The notes under the pieces: model-generated
Told to the model about the DNA's origin: nothing
The model's input: the letters and a program-made list of their open reading frames with translations, nothing else
Database searches by the model: none
NCBI GenBank assembly: GCA_033439265.1
Contig: JAVTVX010000002.1
Span: forward strand, 7,104,174-7,168,173
Direction: 5' to 3'
DNA length: 64,000 bases
Origin: Dillenia suffruticosa
Taxonomy: Eukaryota > Streptophyta > Magnoliopsida > Dilleniales > Dilleniaceae
Made by a program: the position numbers and the translations under genes
Part shown: piece by piece, positions 1 to 11,200 of the stretch
Position numbering within the stretch: the first letter of the stretch is position 1
How the letters are laid out: every line of letters begins with the position of its first letter

Positions 1-16
1 CATCTTATGGGCATGC

Positions 17-2036
17 TGATGTGAACCCATTGGGTATAAAAACCCTAGAACCCACGAACAAGTTAATTTAGCCCAAAAATTGTCCCAACGAATTATTTGA
101 ACCGGTGGAATTTAAAACCTCAACCCTTGCCCTAAAGGAGGAAGAACCTAAGGTATATGACCTTAGACCCGTTTCTCACTAGATCAAGAATCTTGGTATA
201 AAGATGGAATGAATGACGCTACAATCTAGATGGTTCGAAATCTAGATTGATAAGTCAAAGAACTAAACAAGACTCATATCTTGAATAAGTTCAAGTTCTC
301 AAAAGAACAAGACCTGTGTGAAGAATCCTCACAATTTTATTAATTCTCTCAAAAGTGTTGTTTTACACAATGTATAATGTTCTATTTATAGCCTAAAGGT
401 AAAAATATAATTGGCAACTAAAAATTTAGTAACTCTCCAAACAATAAAGAATTAGGAAACTAAACATAAGTTACAAATAAAAATTAGGAAACTAAATAAA
501 TCAAACTATTTTGACCAAATCTTGCTGTTATTTTTCTTTATTTTCGTCCTCCCTTGGTTTTGGATAGTTTTGGGCCTTTTATTCTTCCAACTGGGTTTGC
601 ATGAGCATAATTGATTCCCCTTTTGGTTCTTCACTCATTTGGGTTCCAATTTCTTATTGTAAAACCCTTTAAATTAAGTTATTCAGTACTTTTTTGGACA
701 TTTTAACTCGAACTTTTGTTATTGGCCCAACTGAAATTTGAGTTGAATGTTGTAAATTTCTTGCAGTCTTGATAATCACATCATTCCCCCCTTCTTGACA
801 ACGATTTGTCCCCAAATCGTCACCTGTGTGAATATGCATCCGCAACCGCATTTTGCTTGGAAAAAGTCTCGATGAATTCAATCCCTCGAACATGTCTCTT
901 ACCATCTTAATGAATCAACAACTCTTTGAATTTAACTTACAAATAATTGTCTTGTGAAATTCAAAGAAAGAATAACAAGAAAAATAAAGAAGAAAAATAA
1001 GTGAGAAATAAGAAAGTCGCAAATTTGAAAAAATTCCAAATTAAGAAAGAAACAAATATGGAATGAATTGAATCAGAAAGGTGAATAAAGAAAGAAAATA
1101 CGGAAGGTGAACAAATAAGGAAAAAAGAAGAAATAAAGAAGAAACAACAAAAGAAAAGAAAAAAATTGGAAGCTGCCTTTGTTTTATGAAAAATTATAGA
1201 CAAATATGAACAATTATAGACAAATATGAACAACTCGAAGGGTAACCCGAAATTGCTCTGATACCAACTGATGTGAACCCGTTGGGTATAAAAACCCTAG
1301 AACCCACGAACAAGTTAATTTAGCCCAAAAATCGTCCCAACGAATTATTTGAACCGGTGGAATTTAAAATCTCAACCCTTGCCCTAAAGGAGGAAGAACC
1401 TAAGGTATATGACCTTAGACCCGTTTCTCACTAGATCAAGAACCTTGGTATAAAGATGGAATGAATGACGCCACAATCTAGATGGTTCGAAATCTAGATT
1501 GATAAGTCAAAGAACTAAACAAGACTCATATCTTGAATAAGTTCAAGTTCTCAAAAGAACAAAACCTGTGTGAAAAATCCTCACAATTTTATTAATTTTC
1601 TCAAAAGTGTTGCTTTACACAATGTATAATGGCCTATTTATAGCCTAAAGGTAAAAACATAATTGGCAACTAAAAATTTAGTAACTCTCCAAACAATAAA
1701 GAATTAGGAAACTAAACATAAGTTACAAATAAAAATTAGGAAACTAAATAAATCAAACTATTTTGACCAAGTCTTGTTGCTATTTTTCTTTATTTTCGTC
1801 CTCCCTTGGTTTTGGATAGTTTTGGGCCTTTTATTCTTCCAACTGGGTTTGCATGATCATAATTGAGGCCCCTTTTGGTTCTTCACTCATTTGGGCTCCA
1901 ATTTCTTATTGTAAAACCCTCTGAATTAAGTTATTCAGTAACTTTTTTGGACCTTTTAACTCGAACTTTTGTTACTGGCCCAACTGAAACTTGAGTTGAA
2001 TGTTGTAAATTTCTTGCAGTCTTGATAATCACATCA
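17..2036 (-). mobile_element. Compact non-autonomous LTR retrotransposon (TRIM/SMART-like), complete
   Basis: Two long direct repeats, 17-783 (767 bp) and 1269-2036 (768 bp), start TGATGTG and end CACATCA. They flank only 485 bp of internal DNA. The primer-binding site TGGTATCAGAGC, complementary to initiator Met-tRNA, is on the - strand at 1255-1266, two bases from the right LTR. A purine tract (AAGAAGGGGGGAA on -) abuts the left LTR at 784-800. A 5 bp target duplication CATGC lies at 12-16 and 2037-2041. The internal part has no gag or pol, so it depends on another element. By eye the LTRs differ at about 25-30 sites (about 96-97% identity), so insertion was fairly recent. It lies upstream of the first visible helicase exon, probably in an intron. 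Confidence 0.92.
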
Positions 2037-2041
2037 CATGC

Positions 2042-2698
2042 CAACGGTCAAATGGGAATTTAATCCCTTGCCATGTTGCAACTGGTTTCCTTGGTGTGAA
2101 TTGAATGCGATATGAGAGCTTCTGCAAGAATGGTGATGCCATTATTTCAGATTTTTTGCTCAAGTCTCTGATTTTCAAGGATTGAGTATGGGCAAGGTGA
2201 CTTTCATTGAATGGATTTATTGCACCATTGCATTGATTCTTTTTTGCGGTCTTGGATGTTAGCTTGGTGCCTTTTAAATGAACTTCCTCTTGCTGCTATT
2301 AAGAAAAAGAGAAAATTGTGTAAGAGTGAAGGCTGTGTTAGTGGTTTGTTTTCCTTTTTAGTTTCTAGTTATGGAACTTGGTGAAGTTTCTTTCTTATAG
2401 GTACCACATAAATGGTTGGTAGTCATTCTTATGGTGTGGTAAGTGACTTGGTTTTTGCATTTTAAGGTGATGATGCGATGTGATGTTGAAATTGACTATG
2501 TATGCCTTTTTGGCATGGCATTGAAAATATTTAAGTCCTATGATTAAGCTATTTTCTTCGTCATAATTGTGAATTGATAGAAACTTTAGATTTAATTTCT
2601 TTCGATTTTATGGAATGACTTGACAATTTTTGAGCTTGCAATTTGCTTTTTTAATTAAAAAATTTTCATTTCTCTTCATTTTTCATTTTTTTTTTTAG
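2042..2698. other. Unique intronic or 5' flanking DNA, no feature seen
   Basis: Between the LTR element and the exon at 2699 I find no frame matching the N-terminal part of FGT1. A T-rich polypyrimidine tract with AG at 2697-2698 forms the exon acceptor. The stretch is most likely intron. Confidence 0.5.
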
Positions 2699-5184
2699 GT
2701 TGCCATTGATGTAGAGCGAGAAGAGGATGAAGGTGGCATGGTAGGAGAAACATTTACAGACTATGTAAGTATTTTTGAATTTTCTAACCTGCTATTTTTT
2801 ATTCATCTGTGTCTTTTCTCTGATATGGGCTCTTGAGATATTAATGCCATTATTGTTCATATATCATGCATAACAACTTATTGATTTCTGTTATTGTTTT
2901 ATTTTATTTTATTTTTAAATTTCTTCCATCTAATATTTGCTTTTGGGGGCTTTATCTTCTGGATGCGTTTATCTTTCCAAACGAGTCTATCATGAAGTTT
3001 TCTTTGAACTTGTCCAAAGTTTTTGTAGCTTGTTATTTGTAATTTATCCTCAATCAAAGGTGATTTTAGTTTTTTCAATATGTATTGTTCACTAATCAGG
3101 TTTATTTAGCCATTCCCACTTAGGCTCTTGAGATATTAATGCCATAATCGGTCATATATGGATAACAACTTACTGCTTCCTGTTGTTATTTTATTTATTT
3201 ATTTTTGTTTTTTCCTTTCCAATAAATTTTTTATTAGGTGTTTATCTTTTGTATGCCATTTTCTCCAAACTAATCCATAATGAAGTTTGTTTTATTTTGT
3301 TTTGTTTTGTTTTCCCCCACAAGTCCAAAATTTTTGAAGTTTGTTATTTGTGATTTTATCATGAATCAAAGGTCCTTTTTGTTTCTCCAAAATGCATTGT
3401 TTGCTAATTGTGTTTGTTTAGCCATTTTTTTTGGTTGAGAAACTATTATATTTTCAACATCCTCATTTAGCCCGAAATGTTCTCTCAACTTGGTTGCCTA
3501 TCAAAGTGTACTTACAGATTGGTTGCAGTTGTTCTCAAATATAAAAAGCAATATGAATCCCACAAATGCCTTACAAGTACTTACTATTTTATTTGCCTAG
3601 ACTTTTCTTACACATAACATGATTTTTAATCTTCGCATTCTCTGTCGTTTTGAGGACAAATTTTAAATAGTGTTGGTATAAATAGTTTTTTATGGTTGGA
3701 AAGGCAGTTCTTCAAAAAGGAAGTTCTCGCTTTAAAGGATTCTGAGGGGTGAAACCTTCGGGGCGTGATGGTTTTGTATGGAGATCTTCAAATAGAATTA
3801 GGAGACTATTTTGAGATATGTTATGCCTTTGTTTGAGGAGTTCAATGTTAGTGGCGATTCTCTCCGCAGTATAAGTGGCTCTAGTCTTGAATCCAAAAAG
3901 AAAGGAGCTACAAATTTAAAAGATTATCACCTATTTGCTTGGTGGGGACATCCTTACAAGCTTTTAAACAAAATTTGGGCCATCCTAGAGGGAGTGGAAT
4001 ACTAGATTTTTTTGAGAAGATTTGAAGAGGGATTGGAAAGCAATTATATGTTAGTTTTCTTTTTTTTTTCTCGAATGATCCTTCTTACTTATAAGGTTGT
4101 TATCCATAGGAGTTTTTATTTATTCTTCCTTTATTTAATCTATCATTCCTTTTCTATTTGAAAAAAAAAGATTGAGCAATATGCTTGGGAAGATGGTGGG
4201 AATGCATACCCATGGTTTTGCAGAAGGGAGAGATATTTTGGGTGTGGCCTCGATTGCTAGTGAAATGGTTGACTTGAAGTTAATGGGAAGGGATAAGGGA
4301 GGGATAAGTTTTTTGATAGAATAAGGGAGTGAAAAGTTAGTTATGGAAAAAGCTTACTGTTTGTTGGCTAGGATCTTTTGCATGTTATGGGAGGAGACGG
4401 GCTCTAGCAAAAAACTAGGAAGGTGGATTTAACAAACTCTATCTTGGTGCAAGGGTTTAAGTGGTTATTTCAAGCTGACCTGAAGTAAAGCAAGGAGACT
4501 CTCTCCCCTCTCTTGTTCTTCTTGGTGATGGATGTGTAAGTAGACTGTTGAATAGGGCTTTATAGCTAGGACAGACCAGAGGTTCTAGTGCAATAGGGAG
4601 GAGAGGGGCTCCCAGACATCTCATCTGTGTTTTCTGGATAGCGATTTGCTAGGATATAATAAAATAAAAAATGCAGTTGACAAGATCGAGCTTTTGGAGT
4701 GCTTAGTTGCTTAGTTGCTCTTGGAGAGGGGCTCCCAGACATCTCATCTGTGTTGGAACTGTCTTATGAATGGTCACAGGCCTTGCCTGAGAAGTGTGTT
4801 CAGATATAGAATAATAAAATACGGCTTCATCCACAAGTTTGAACTTGTAGTGATTGGTTATTATCCAAAATTTACCATTGATTGATTTCAAATCCTTACA
4901 TACTCATTAACTCCATTTAATATTTAGGTGTCAGGCTCCTCTGATAAGTGTTAGGGGGCCACATGTGAGGGCGTCTTAAGATATAAGAAAATAAAAAGAC
5001 ATACTTCCCTCTAGATTGTTCTTTTGAATAAATTGGTTGTTTTGTATCACAAAATCTATAACTATTATCTTTTTTGGGGGTAGATATTAGGCATATTGTT
5101 GTTTCTTAGATGTGTCTCTTTTTGTTTTTGTTTTTGTTTTTGTTTTGTTTTTTTTTTTTTTTGGTTTTTTTTGGTTTTTTTTTT

Positions 5185-5223
<39 letters not shown>

Positions 5224-8200
5224 AGTATTGAGGCAGTTTAAGCTTGTGGACTATTTTGTCCAAGAGTGAGCTTATTGGAGTGGAGCCTGCTGTTAATTGA
5301 CTAATGGCAAGAACATTTCTATTCCTTTTTTGGGGCTTCCACTTGGAGCTGACCACAATGAAAAATCTATTTGGGATGGTGTGGTGATGAAGTTTGAAAA
5401 AGGTTGGCAGGTTGAAACTTAGGTTTTCTCTCATAAGGACATTAGTGCTTAACAAAAGCACTTTGTTAAAGCTTCTACTGTATTTTATGTTCCTGTTCCC
5501 AATTCCTGTGGATTTGGCTAGTAGAATTAGGAACATTGGGAGGAGGTTTCTTTGGGGAAGTGTGGAGGTGGAAGGGAGATTTTATTCGGTCAAATGGGAA
5601 GTGGTTAAATTCCCAATTCAAGTTGCTGGTTTGGGTAGTAGATCCTTAATACAATAGAGCTATATTGTTGTGGAGATTTTTACTGGAATGAGATATATTG
5701 TGGAGAGCTATAATATACATCTAGGACATGAAAATCCTGATGGGTGGACAATTGAAGCCCACGGAACTGATTGTGTTGTTTGGAAGGAAATCAGAAAGAG
5801 TTGGAAGTTATCAATAAGAGAGTGAGTTTCAAAGTGGGTAATGGATCGAGGGTGCCTTTCTGGAATGATGTTTGGTGTGGCTTGTGCTTTATGGAATGAT
5901 TTCCCTGATTTGTTTGAGATAGCTTCTAATGGGGAAGCCATGATTAAGGATCTGCGGTTTCTCAAGTGGGTAGGCATCATCAGAACATGATTTTCGGTGA
6001 GGCAGCAATGATTGAGAGTTGGAGAGTTTCTTCAACCTCTTTTTGACTTATTGGAGGGGGTTGTCCATTGATAACACTACTGACAAGGAATCTGCAGTAC
6101 AGATGCAATCATCCTAGAGAACTTCTAATATGTAGCTTTTATAAAGCCATTTGGAAAGGAAAATTGATTGAGGAGAGCTCTCTCTCCCTTGGAGAACTAT
6201 TTGAAGGACTGTGGCCCCTTTGAGGCTGGTTTTCTTTGCTTGTTACTCTGGGAAGAATACTGACCATAATACAATTCGTTAAGGAGAGTCAATGTCTTGG
6301 TTAATATGTTTGTCTTACAGGTAAGGGAAATGAAATTGATGGATTACATCCTTGTTCATTGTTCTTCGATGCGAGGGGTGTCGGAGATGTTCATGTTGCT
6401 TCATTTATGTTGGGTGACCATTAAGTCCTTTCAAAGCCTGTTGAGGGCATGAAGTGGTTTAAGGGTCTCTTCAGTGAAGAGGAGAGACTATAGTTTGCCC
6501 TCGCTATTGTGGTTGGTTTGGAAGGAGCACAACAAGAGAATTCTTGAAGGAGTTGATAACACATTAGTCTTTTAGTAGATGGTTATCTGAAGCACTAGTA
6601 TTTTTGGTTCTCTGCTAAGTCCTGTGACTCTGCTGTCGATGTTGCAGATTTTGTGGCCATTTTATATAATTTTTTCTGAGTGCACCTCCTTGGTGTCTTT
6701 GTGAATAAATTTTCCGTTCCTATAAAAAAATTAACCTACCTTGTGTAAAACATTACAAAATTATTTGTTATGCTTGTTTCAAGTCTAGACCTTTGTCTCA
6801 TTTTTCTCACCAAGTCTTTGTTTTCTTGTTCTCATATTTATTATTTTTTATTTCTTATTTTAACTTGTTGAAATCATTCTAAACAGACAGCTGGTGTGAT
6901 TTTAAAATTGTTTAATCAGAAGTATTTATTTATGTGTTCTATTATCCACTGGGCATATGCTTGCAAATAGATTAATTCTCCTCATTGGTGTTTTCTCCTT
7001 TTTTTATTACTTATTATGATTTTATTGAACACGCAAATTATAGACACAATACTGAAGCTACACCCGTTGACGATATGAATTGATTTTTAATTTGCTTTGT
7101 TTCTTTGTCAAGCGCCCCCCGAAACTATCTATTGGGCCCCCACATCCGGATCCTATCGTAGAGACATCTTGTTTATCTGCAGTGCAGCCTCCTGAGCCGA
7201 CATATGATTTAAAGATCAGGAACGAATTGGAAACTTCAAAAACATTGTCATGCTTGCAGATTGAGACATTGGTCTATGCCTGCCAGGTTGGAGTTAGTTT
7301 TGGACTCATGTCACAGCAATGCTATGCATTTTGGTTTTTCCTTGCATGATTTCCTTTGTATCCTTGCTATGCAGAGGCACCTTCATCACCATCAAAATGG
7401 TACCAGGGCTGGATTTTTTGTTGGCGATGGTGCTGGTGTAGGTAAAGGTCGAACAATTGCAGGATTAATATGGGAGAATTGGCAACATGGGAGGAAGAAA
7501 GCACTGTAAGTTCGATGTTCAAATTACTGCATACATGCATACTCTTGGGTTGTATTTTCTTGTTCTTTTTTCTTTGACCCGGAATATGCTGCGCATATTG
7601 TAGTGCGGGTCTGTGACTCCTGATTCTAATACCTTTTCGTACTTCATGACAATTATATGTAGGTGGATTTCTGTTGGTTCAGATTTGAAGTTTGATGCAC
7701 GAAGAGACTTGGATGATGTAGGCGCCTTAAGTGTTCAAGGTAATAGTGTTTTGCTACCAGCTTAGAAAATGACGAAATGGAATAATGTTGCTGTAGTTTA
7801 AATTAGATGTCACAAAAAGGAAATATTCTGTTATGTCTTGCTTTTTTCCTTGTTTAGTTGTTTTTTTTTTGTTTTTTTTTTATTAGAAAGTTGTTTTGGT
7901 TTTTATATTTCCTTGTAATTTGTATCCTCCTGTGAATTGCCATGGCTTGAACTTTTCTTGATGTTTCCAATTGGCATATTAATTGTAAATTTTTTGCTGA
8001 GTGCATTTTCCCATTTAGAAGGTAAAAGTTAGTGCTTTGTAGAAATTTATTTGTTATTTTTATTCAGCGCTAATTCTTGAAAGCATGAGTTCATTTTCCT
8101 TAGTTGATTTTTGGTGTTTCGGGATACAATGCCTTTTCGATTCATGACAGATGCCTATATATATATTGTTGAAACTATGAAAAAAATTGAATAAAAAGAA

Positions 8201-11200
8201 AGTATAAAACTAATAGAAACTTGATTGCATTTCAAAGTGAGAATTCATAGAGATTTTTGAGCACTTGTTCATATTTTACAAGGGAAAAGGTCCTAACTAT
8301 TTATAGAATACAAAAGATACAAAAGAGAGAGAGAAAAGAGAGAGGAGAGGCAGGAGAGGGCACTGCCCTCTCCTGCCTGCCAGTTTCCAATGGCTAGTGG
8401 AACCTAGCTGTTGGAAACTCCAACAGCTAGTTTTCCAAAACTAGCTGTTGGAGAGCCCAGCTGGGCCCTTTCTCAAGGGCCAAGCTGGGCCTATTTTGGG
8501 GTCTCAAGGACCCCATGCTTGGCCCCATTTAGGGTCTGTTAAGGATCCCTAAATGGGCTTAAATTCTGTTTATTTTTAACATTTCCCCTCAAGTTGGGTG
8601 CGAATATTTCTATAGTGCCCAACTTGCCCATTATATCTTGAAGATGAGCCGATGCTCCTCCTTTGGTGAAGATGTTTGCCAATTGATCATTTCCTTTGAT
8701 ATGAGATGTGGCAATAAACTTTTCTTCTTCCTTTTGTCGAATAAAGTGACAATCAACCTCTATGTGTTTGGTGTGCTCATAAAAGACCGGATTAGAGGCA
8801 ATATGAATTGCGGATTGATTGTCACAATAAAGCTTGATTGGTGTTGAGACTCTAAACCCTAGCTCTTCTTCTAGGTCCTTTGACTATACTATCTCACAAG
8901 TGCCTGCTGTTGTGGCCTTATATTCGGCTTCTGCACTTGATCTAGACACAACCCTCTGTTTCTTGCTTTTCGAAGCAACAAGATTTCCTCCTACGAATAT
9001 GCAAAACCCAGTGGTGGATCTTCTATCCTTAGAATCACCTGCTGAGTCTGCATTACAGTATCCCTCAATTTCTGAGCTTTCATTTTTCTTCATCCAAATT
9101 CCTAATTCGGAGGAACCTTTGATGTAGTGAAGGATTCTTTCAACTGCTTTCCAATGACCCTTCTTAGGAGCATGCATGTATCGGCTTATTTGACTCACGG
9201 CATAGGCTATGTCCAGTCAAGTGATAGTAAGGTAGATCAACCTTTCTACAAGCCGCCGGTATCTCTCAACATTCTCATAGGGTTCCTCATCATCTTCTAA
9301 GGCTTTGGAGGTGGAGACGGGACAACAAGCCGATCTAGCTCCTAACTTTCTTGTTTGCTGCAATAAGTCAACAACATATTTTCTTTGGGATAGAATTAGC
9401 TCATTGTGGCAATAAGCTAGCTCAATTCCTAGAAAATACTTTAGTCTCCCTAAATCTTTAATTTCAAATCTAGATTTTAGGAAATTTCTAACAATATTAA
9501 TGAGATGTATGTCATTGCCTATTATTATAATGTCAGTTACGTAAATTAAGGCAATTATTACTTTATCATTGTTTCTTCTAATAAATAAGAATGAATCGTT
9601 ATTACATTTTGTGAAACCGTTACTAAAAAGAGCAAGACTTAGTTTTGCATGCCATGCTTTTGGAGATTGCTTGAACCCATAAATTGTTTTATATAGCCTG
9701 CATACATTTTCTTCTTGATGTCGGAGACCTTGAGGATGTTGCATATACACTTCTTCATCTAAATCTCCTTGAAGGAATACGTTTGCTACATCCATTTAGA
9801 ACATATTCCATCCATAACTGGATGCAAGCGAAAGTAATACTCGAACGGTGTTCATCTTAGCAACCGGTGTGAAAGTTTCCTTGTAATCAACCCAATATGT
9901 TTGGGTGTATCCTTTTGCTATTAGCCTTGCTTTGTATCTTTCGATGGAACCATCACTTTTATATTTGATTTTGAATATCCACTTGTATCCTATGGCCTTC
10001 TTTCCTTTTGGTAGAGGGGTGATCTTCTAAGTGCCATTCTTAGTTAAAGTTTCTAATTCCTTATTCATTGCTTCCTTCCATTTAGGATCCTTGATAGCTT
10101 CTTCGAACGTTCTTGGTTCTAATTCCTTATCTGTGCTACTCAAAAAAGCTTGATGGCTCAAAAAAATGTGAGAGGTAGTGTAGTAATCATAAATAGGGTA
10201 TCTCTGGTTGACCAATTCTAACGGTGGAAGTCTAAGTTTTGTTGATCTCCTAAGCTGAACGGGAGGGTCACTCGGCTCTTCTGAACTTGGTGTGGAATTC
10301 TCATCCTCACTTGTTCTTTGATCTCCCCCTGAATCAAATGGTGAGTCTTCATCCGTAGGGTTTGATCATTCTTCCTCATTTTGAGAACTTCCTTCGACTA
10401 CTGGAGAATTAATTGGATTTTCAACTTTTTGAGTAGCATTGAGAGTCACTAGAAAATCCCAAGTGGTTGTTTGAGAGCTTTTCTTTGGAATTTCGTTTAC
10501 TTCTTTTCTTGAAAAGTAAAACTCATTCTCCAAGAATATCACATCTTTCGATGTGTATGTGCGGTTAGTTGAACAATCATAGCATCTATAACCTTTTTCA
10601 AAGGATGCATACCCAAGAAATACACACTTTCTTTCTCTATGTTCTAATTTGTTTCTTAAATGCGTAGGAATATGAACATAGAATGTGCAACCAAATGTTC
10701 TAAGGTGAGAAAGCTTTGGTTTTCTTCCTAAAAGGAGTTCTAAGGGAGATTAGCCTTTTAAAATATCGGATGGCATGAGATTAATTACATGAACCGCAGT
10801 TTTAACCGCGTCACACTAAAATTTCTTAGGGGTGTTTGCATGAAACATCATAGCTCTAGCAATTTTTAGTATATGTCTATTCTTACGTTCGGCTATCTCA
10901 TTTTGTTGGGGGTGTGTAGACATATGATAGTTGATGGATAATATCATTGTCCTTAAGGTAATTTTCAAAATTGTGGTTTGTAAATTCATCACCATGGTCG
11001 GCTCTTAGGACTTTAATGTTGGCATTATAAAGTTTGGTCACATATTTCACGTAACTCTTGAGAGTTTCAAGAGCTTTGTCTTTGGTGTTTAAAAGATACA
11101 CCCATGTATATCTAGTCTTATGGTCAATGAATGTGATAAAATATTTATATCCTAAATGTAAAATAATGTGAGAAGTCCAAACATCCGAATGAACCAAATC

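Larger units (their letters stand above)
3690..6728 (+). mobile_element. Degenerate L1-type LINE, sense orientation
   Basis: Broken frames match plant LINE reverse transcriptase in order. Near 3745 there is a relic of the PGPDGF block (PSGRDGFVW). Around 4170-4290 there is [11 protein letters not shown]...[20 protein letters not shown]. Near 4480-4540 there is a relic of the QGDxLSPLLF block. At 5394-5657 [17 protein letters not shown] and [20 protein letters not shown] match the post-RT region. A zinc-domain relic follows, then an A-rich 3' end at 6724-6731 after a typical AATAAATTTTCC tail. It has many stops and frameshifts. The stretch at about 4560-5230 shows no LINE match and may be a later insertion, including the T-rich tract. 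It sits in the intron between exons 2699-2764 and 7113-7286. Confidence 0.8.

Noticed and set aside
961..1233. 90-codon - strand frame, Phe/Ser-rich
   Set aside because: It lies in the purine-rich interior of the small LTR element. Composition is low-complexity and there is no gag or pol similarity.
1255..1266. Possible tRNA gene piece (TGGTATCAGAGC)
   Set aside because: It is a 12-base primer-binding site placed two bases from an LTR, with no cloverleaf around it.
2042..2698. Upstream FGT1 exon
   Set aside because: I could not find a frame with splice sites matching the conserved N-terminal region, so the missing exons are assumed to lie outside the window.
5087..5536. 149-codon - strand frame ending in a Lys-rich tail
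   Set aside because: The Lys tail comes from the poly-T tract, and the rest is antisense to the LINE relic.
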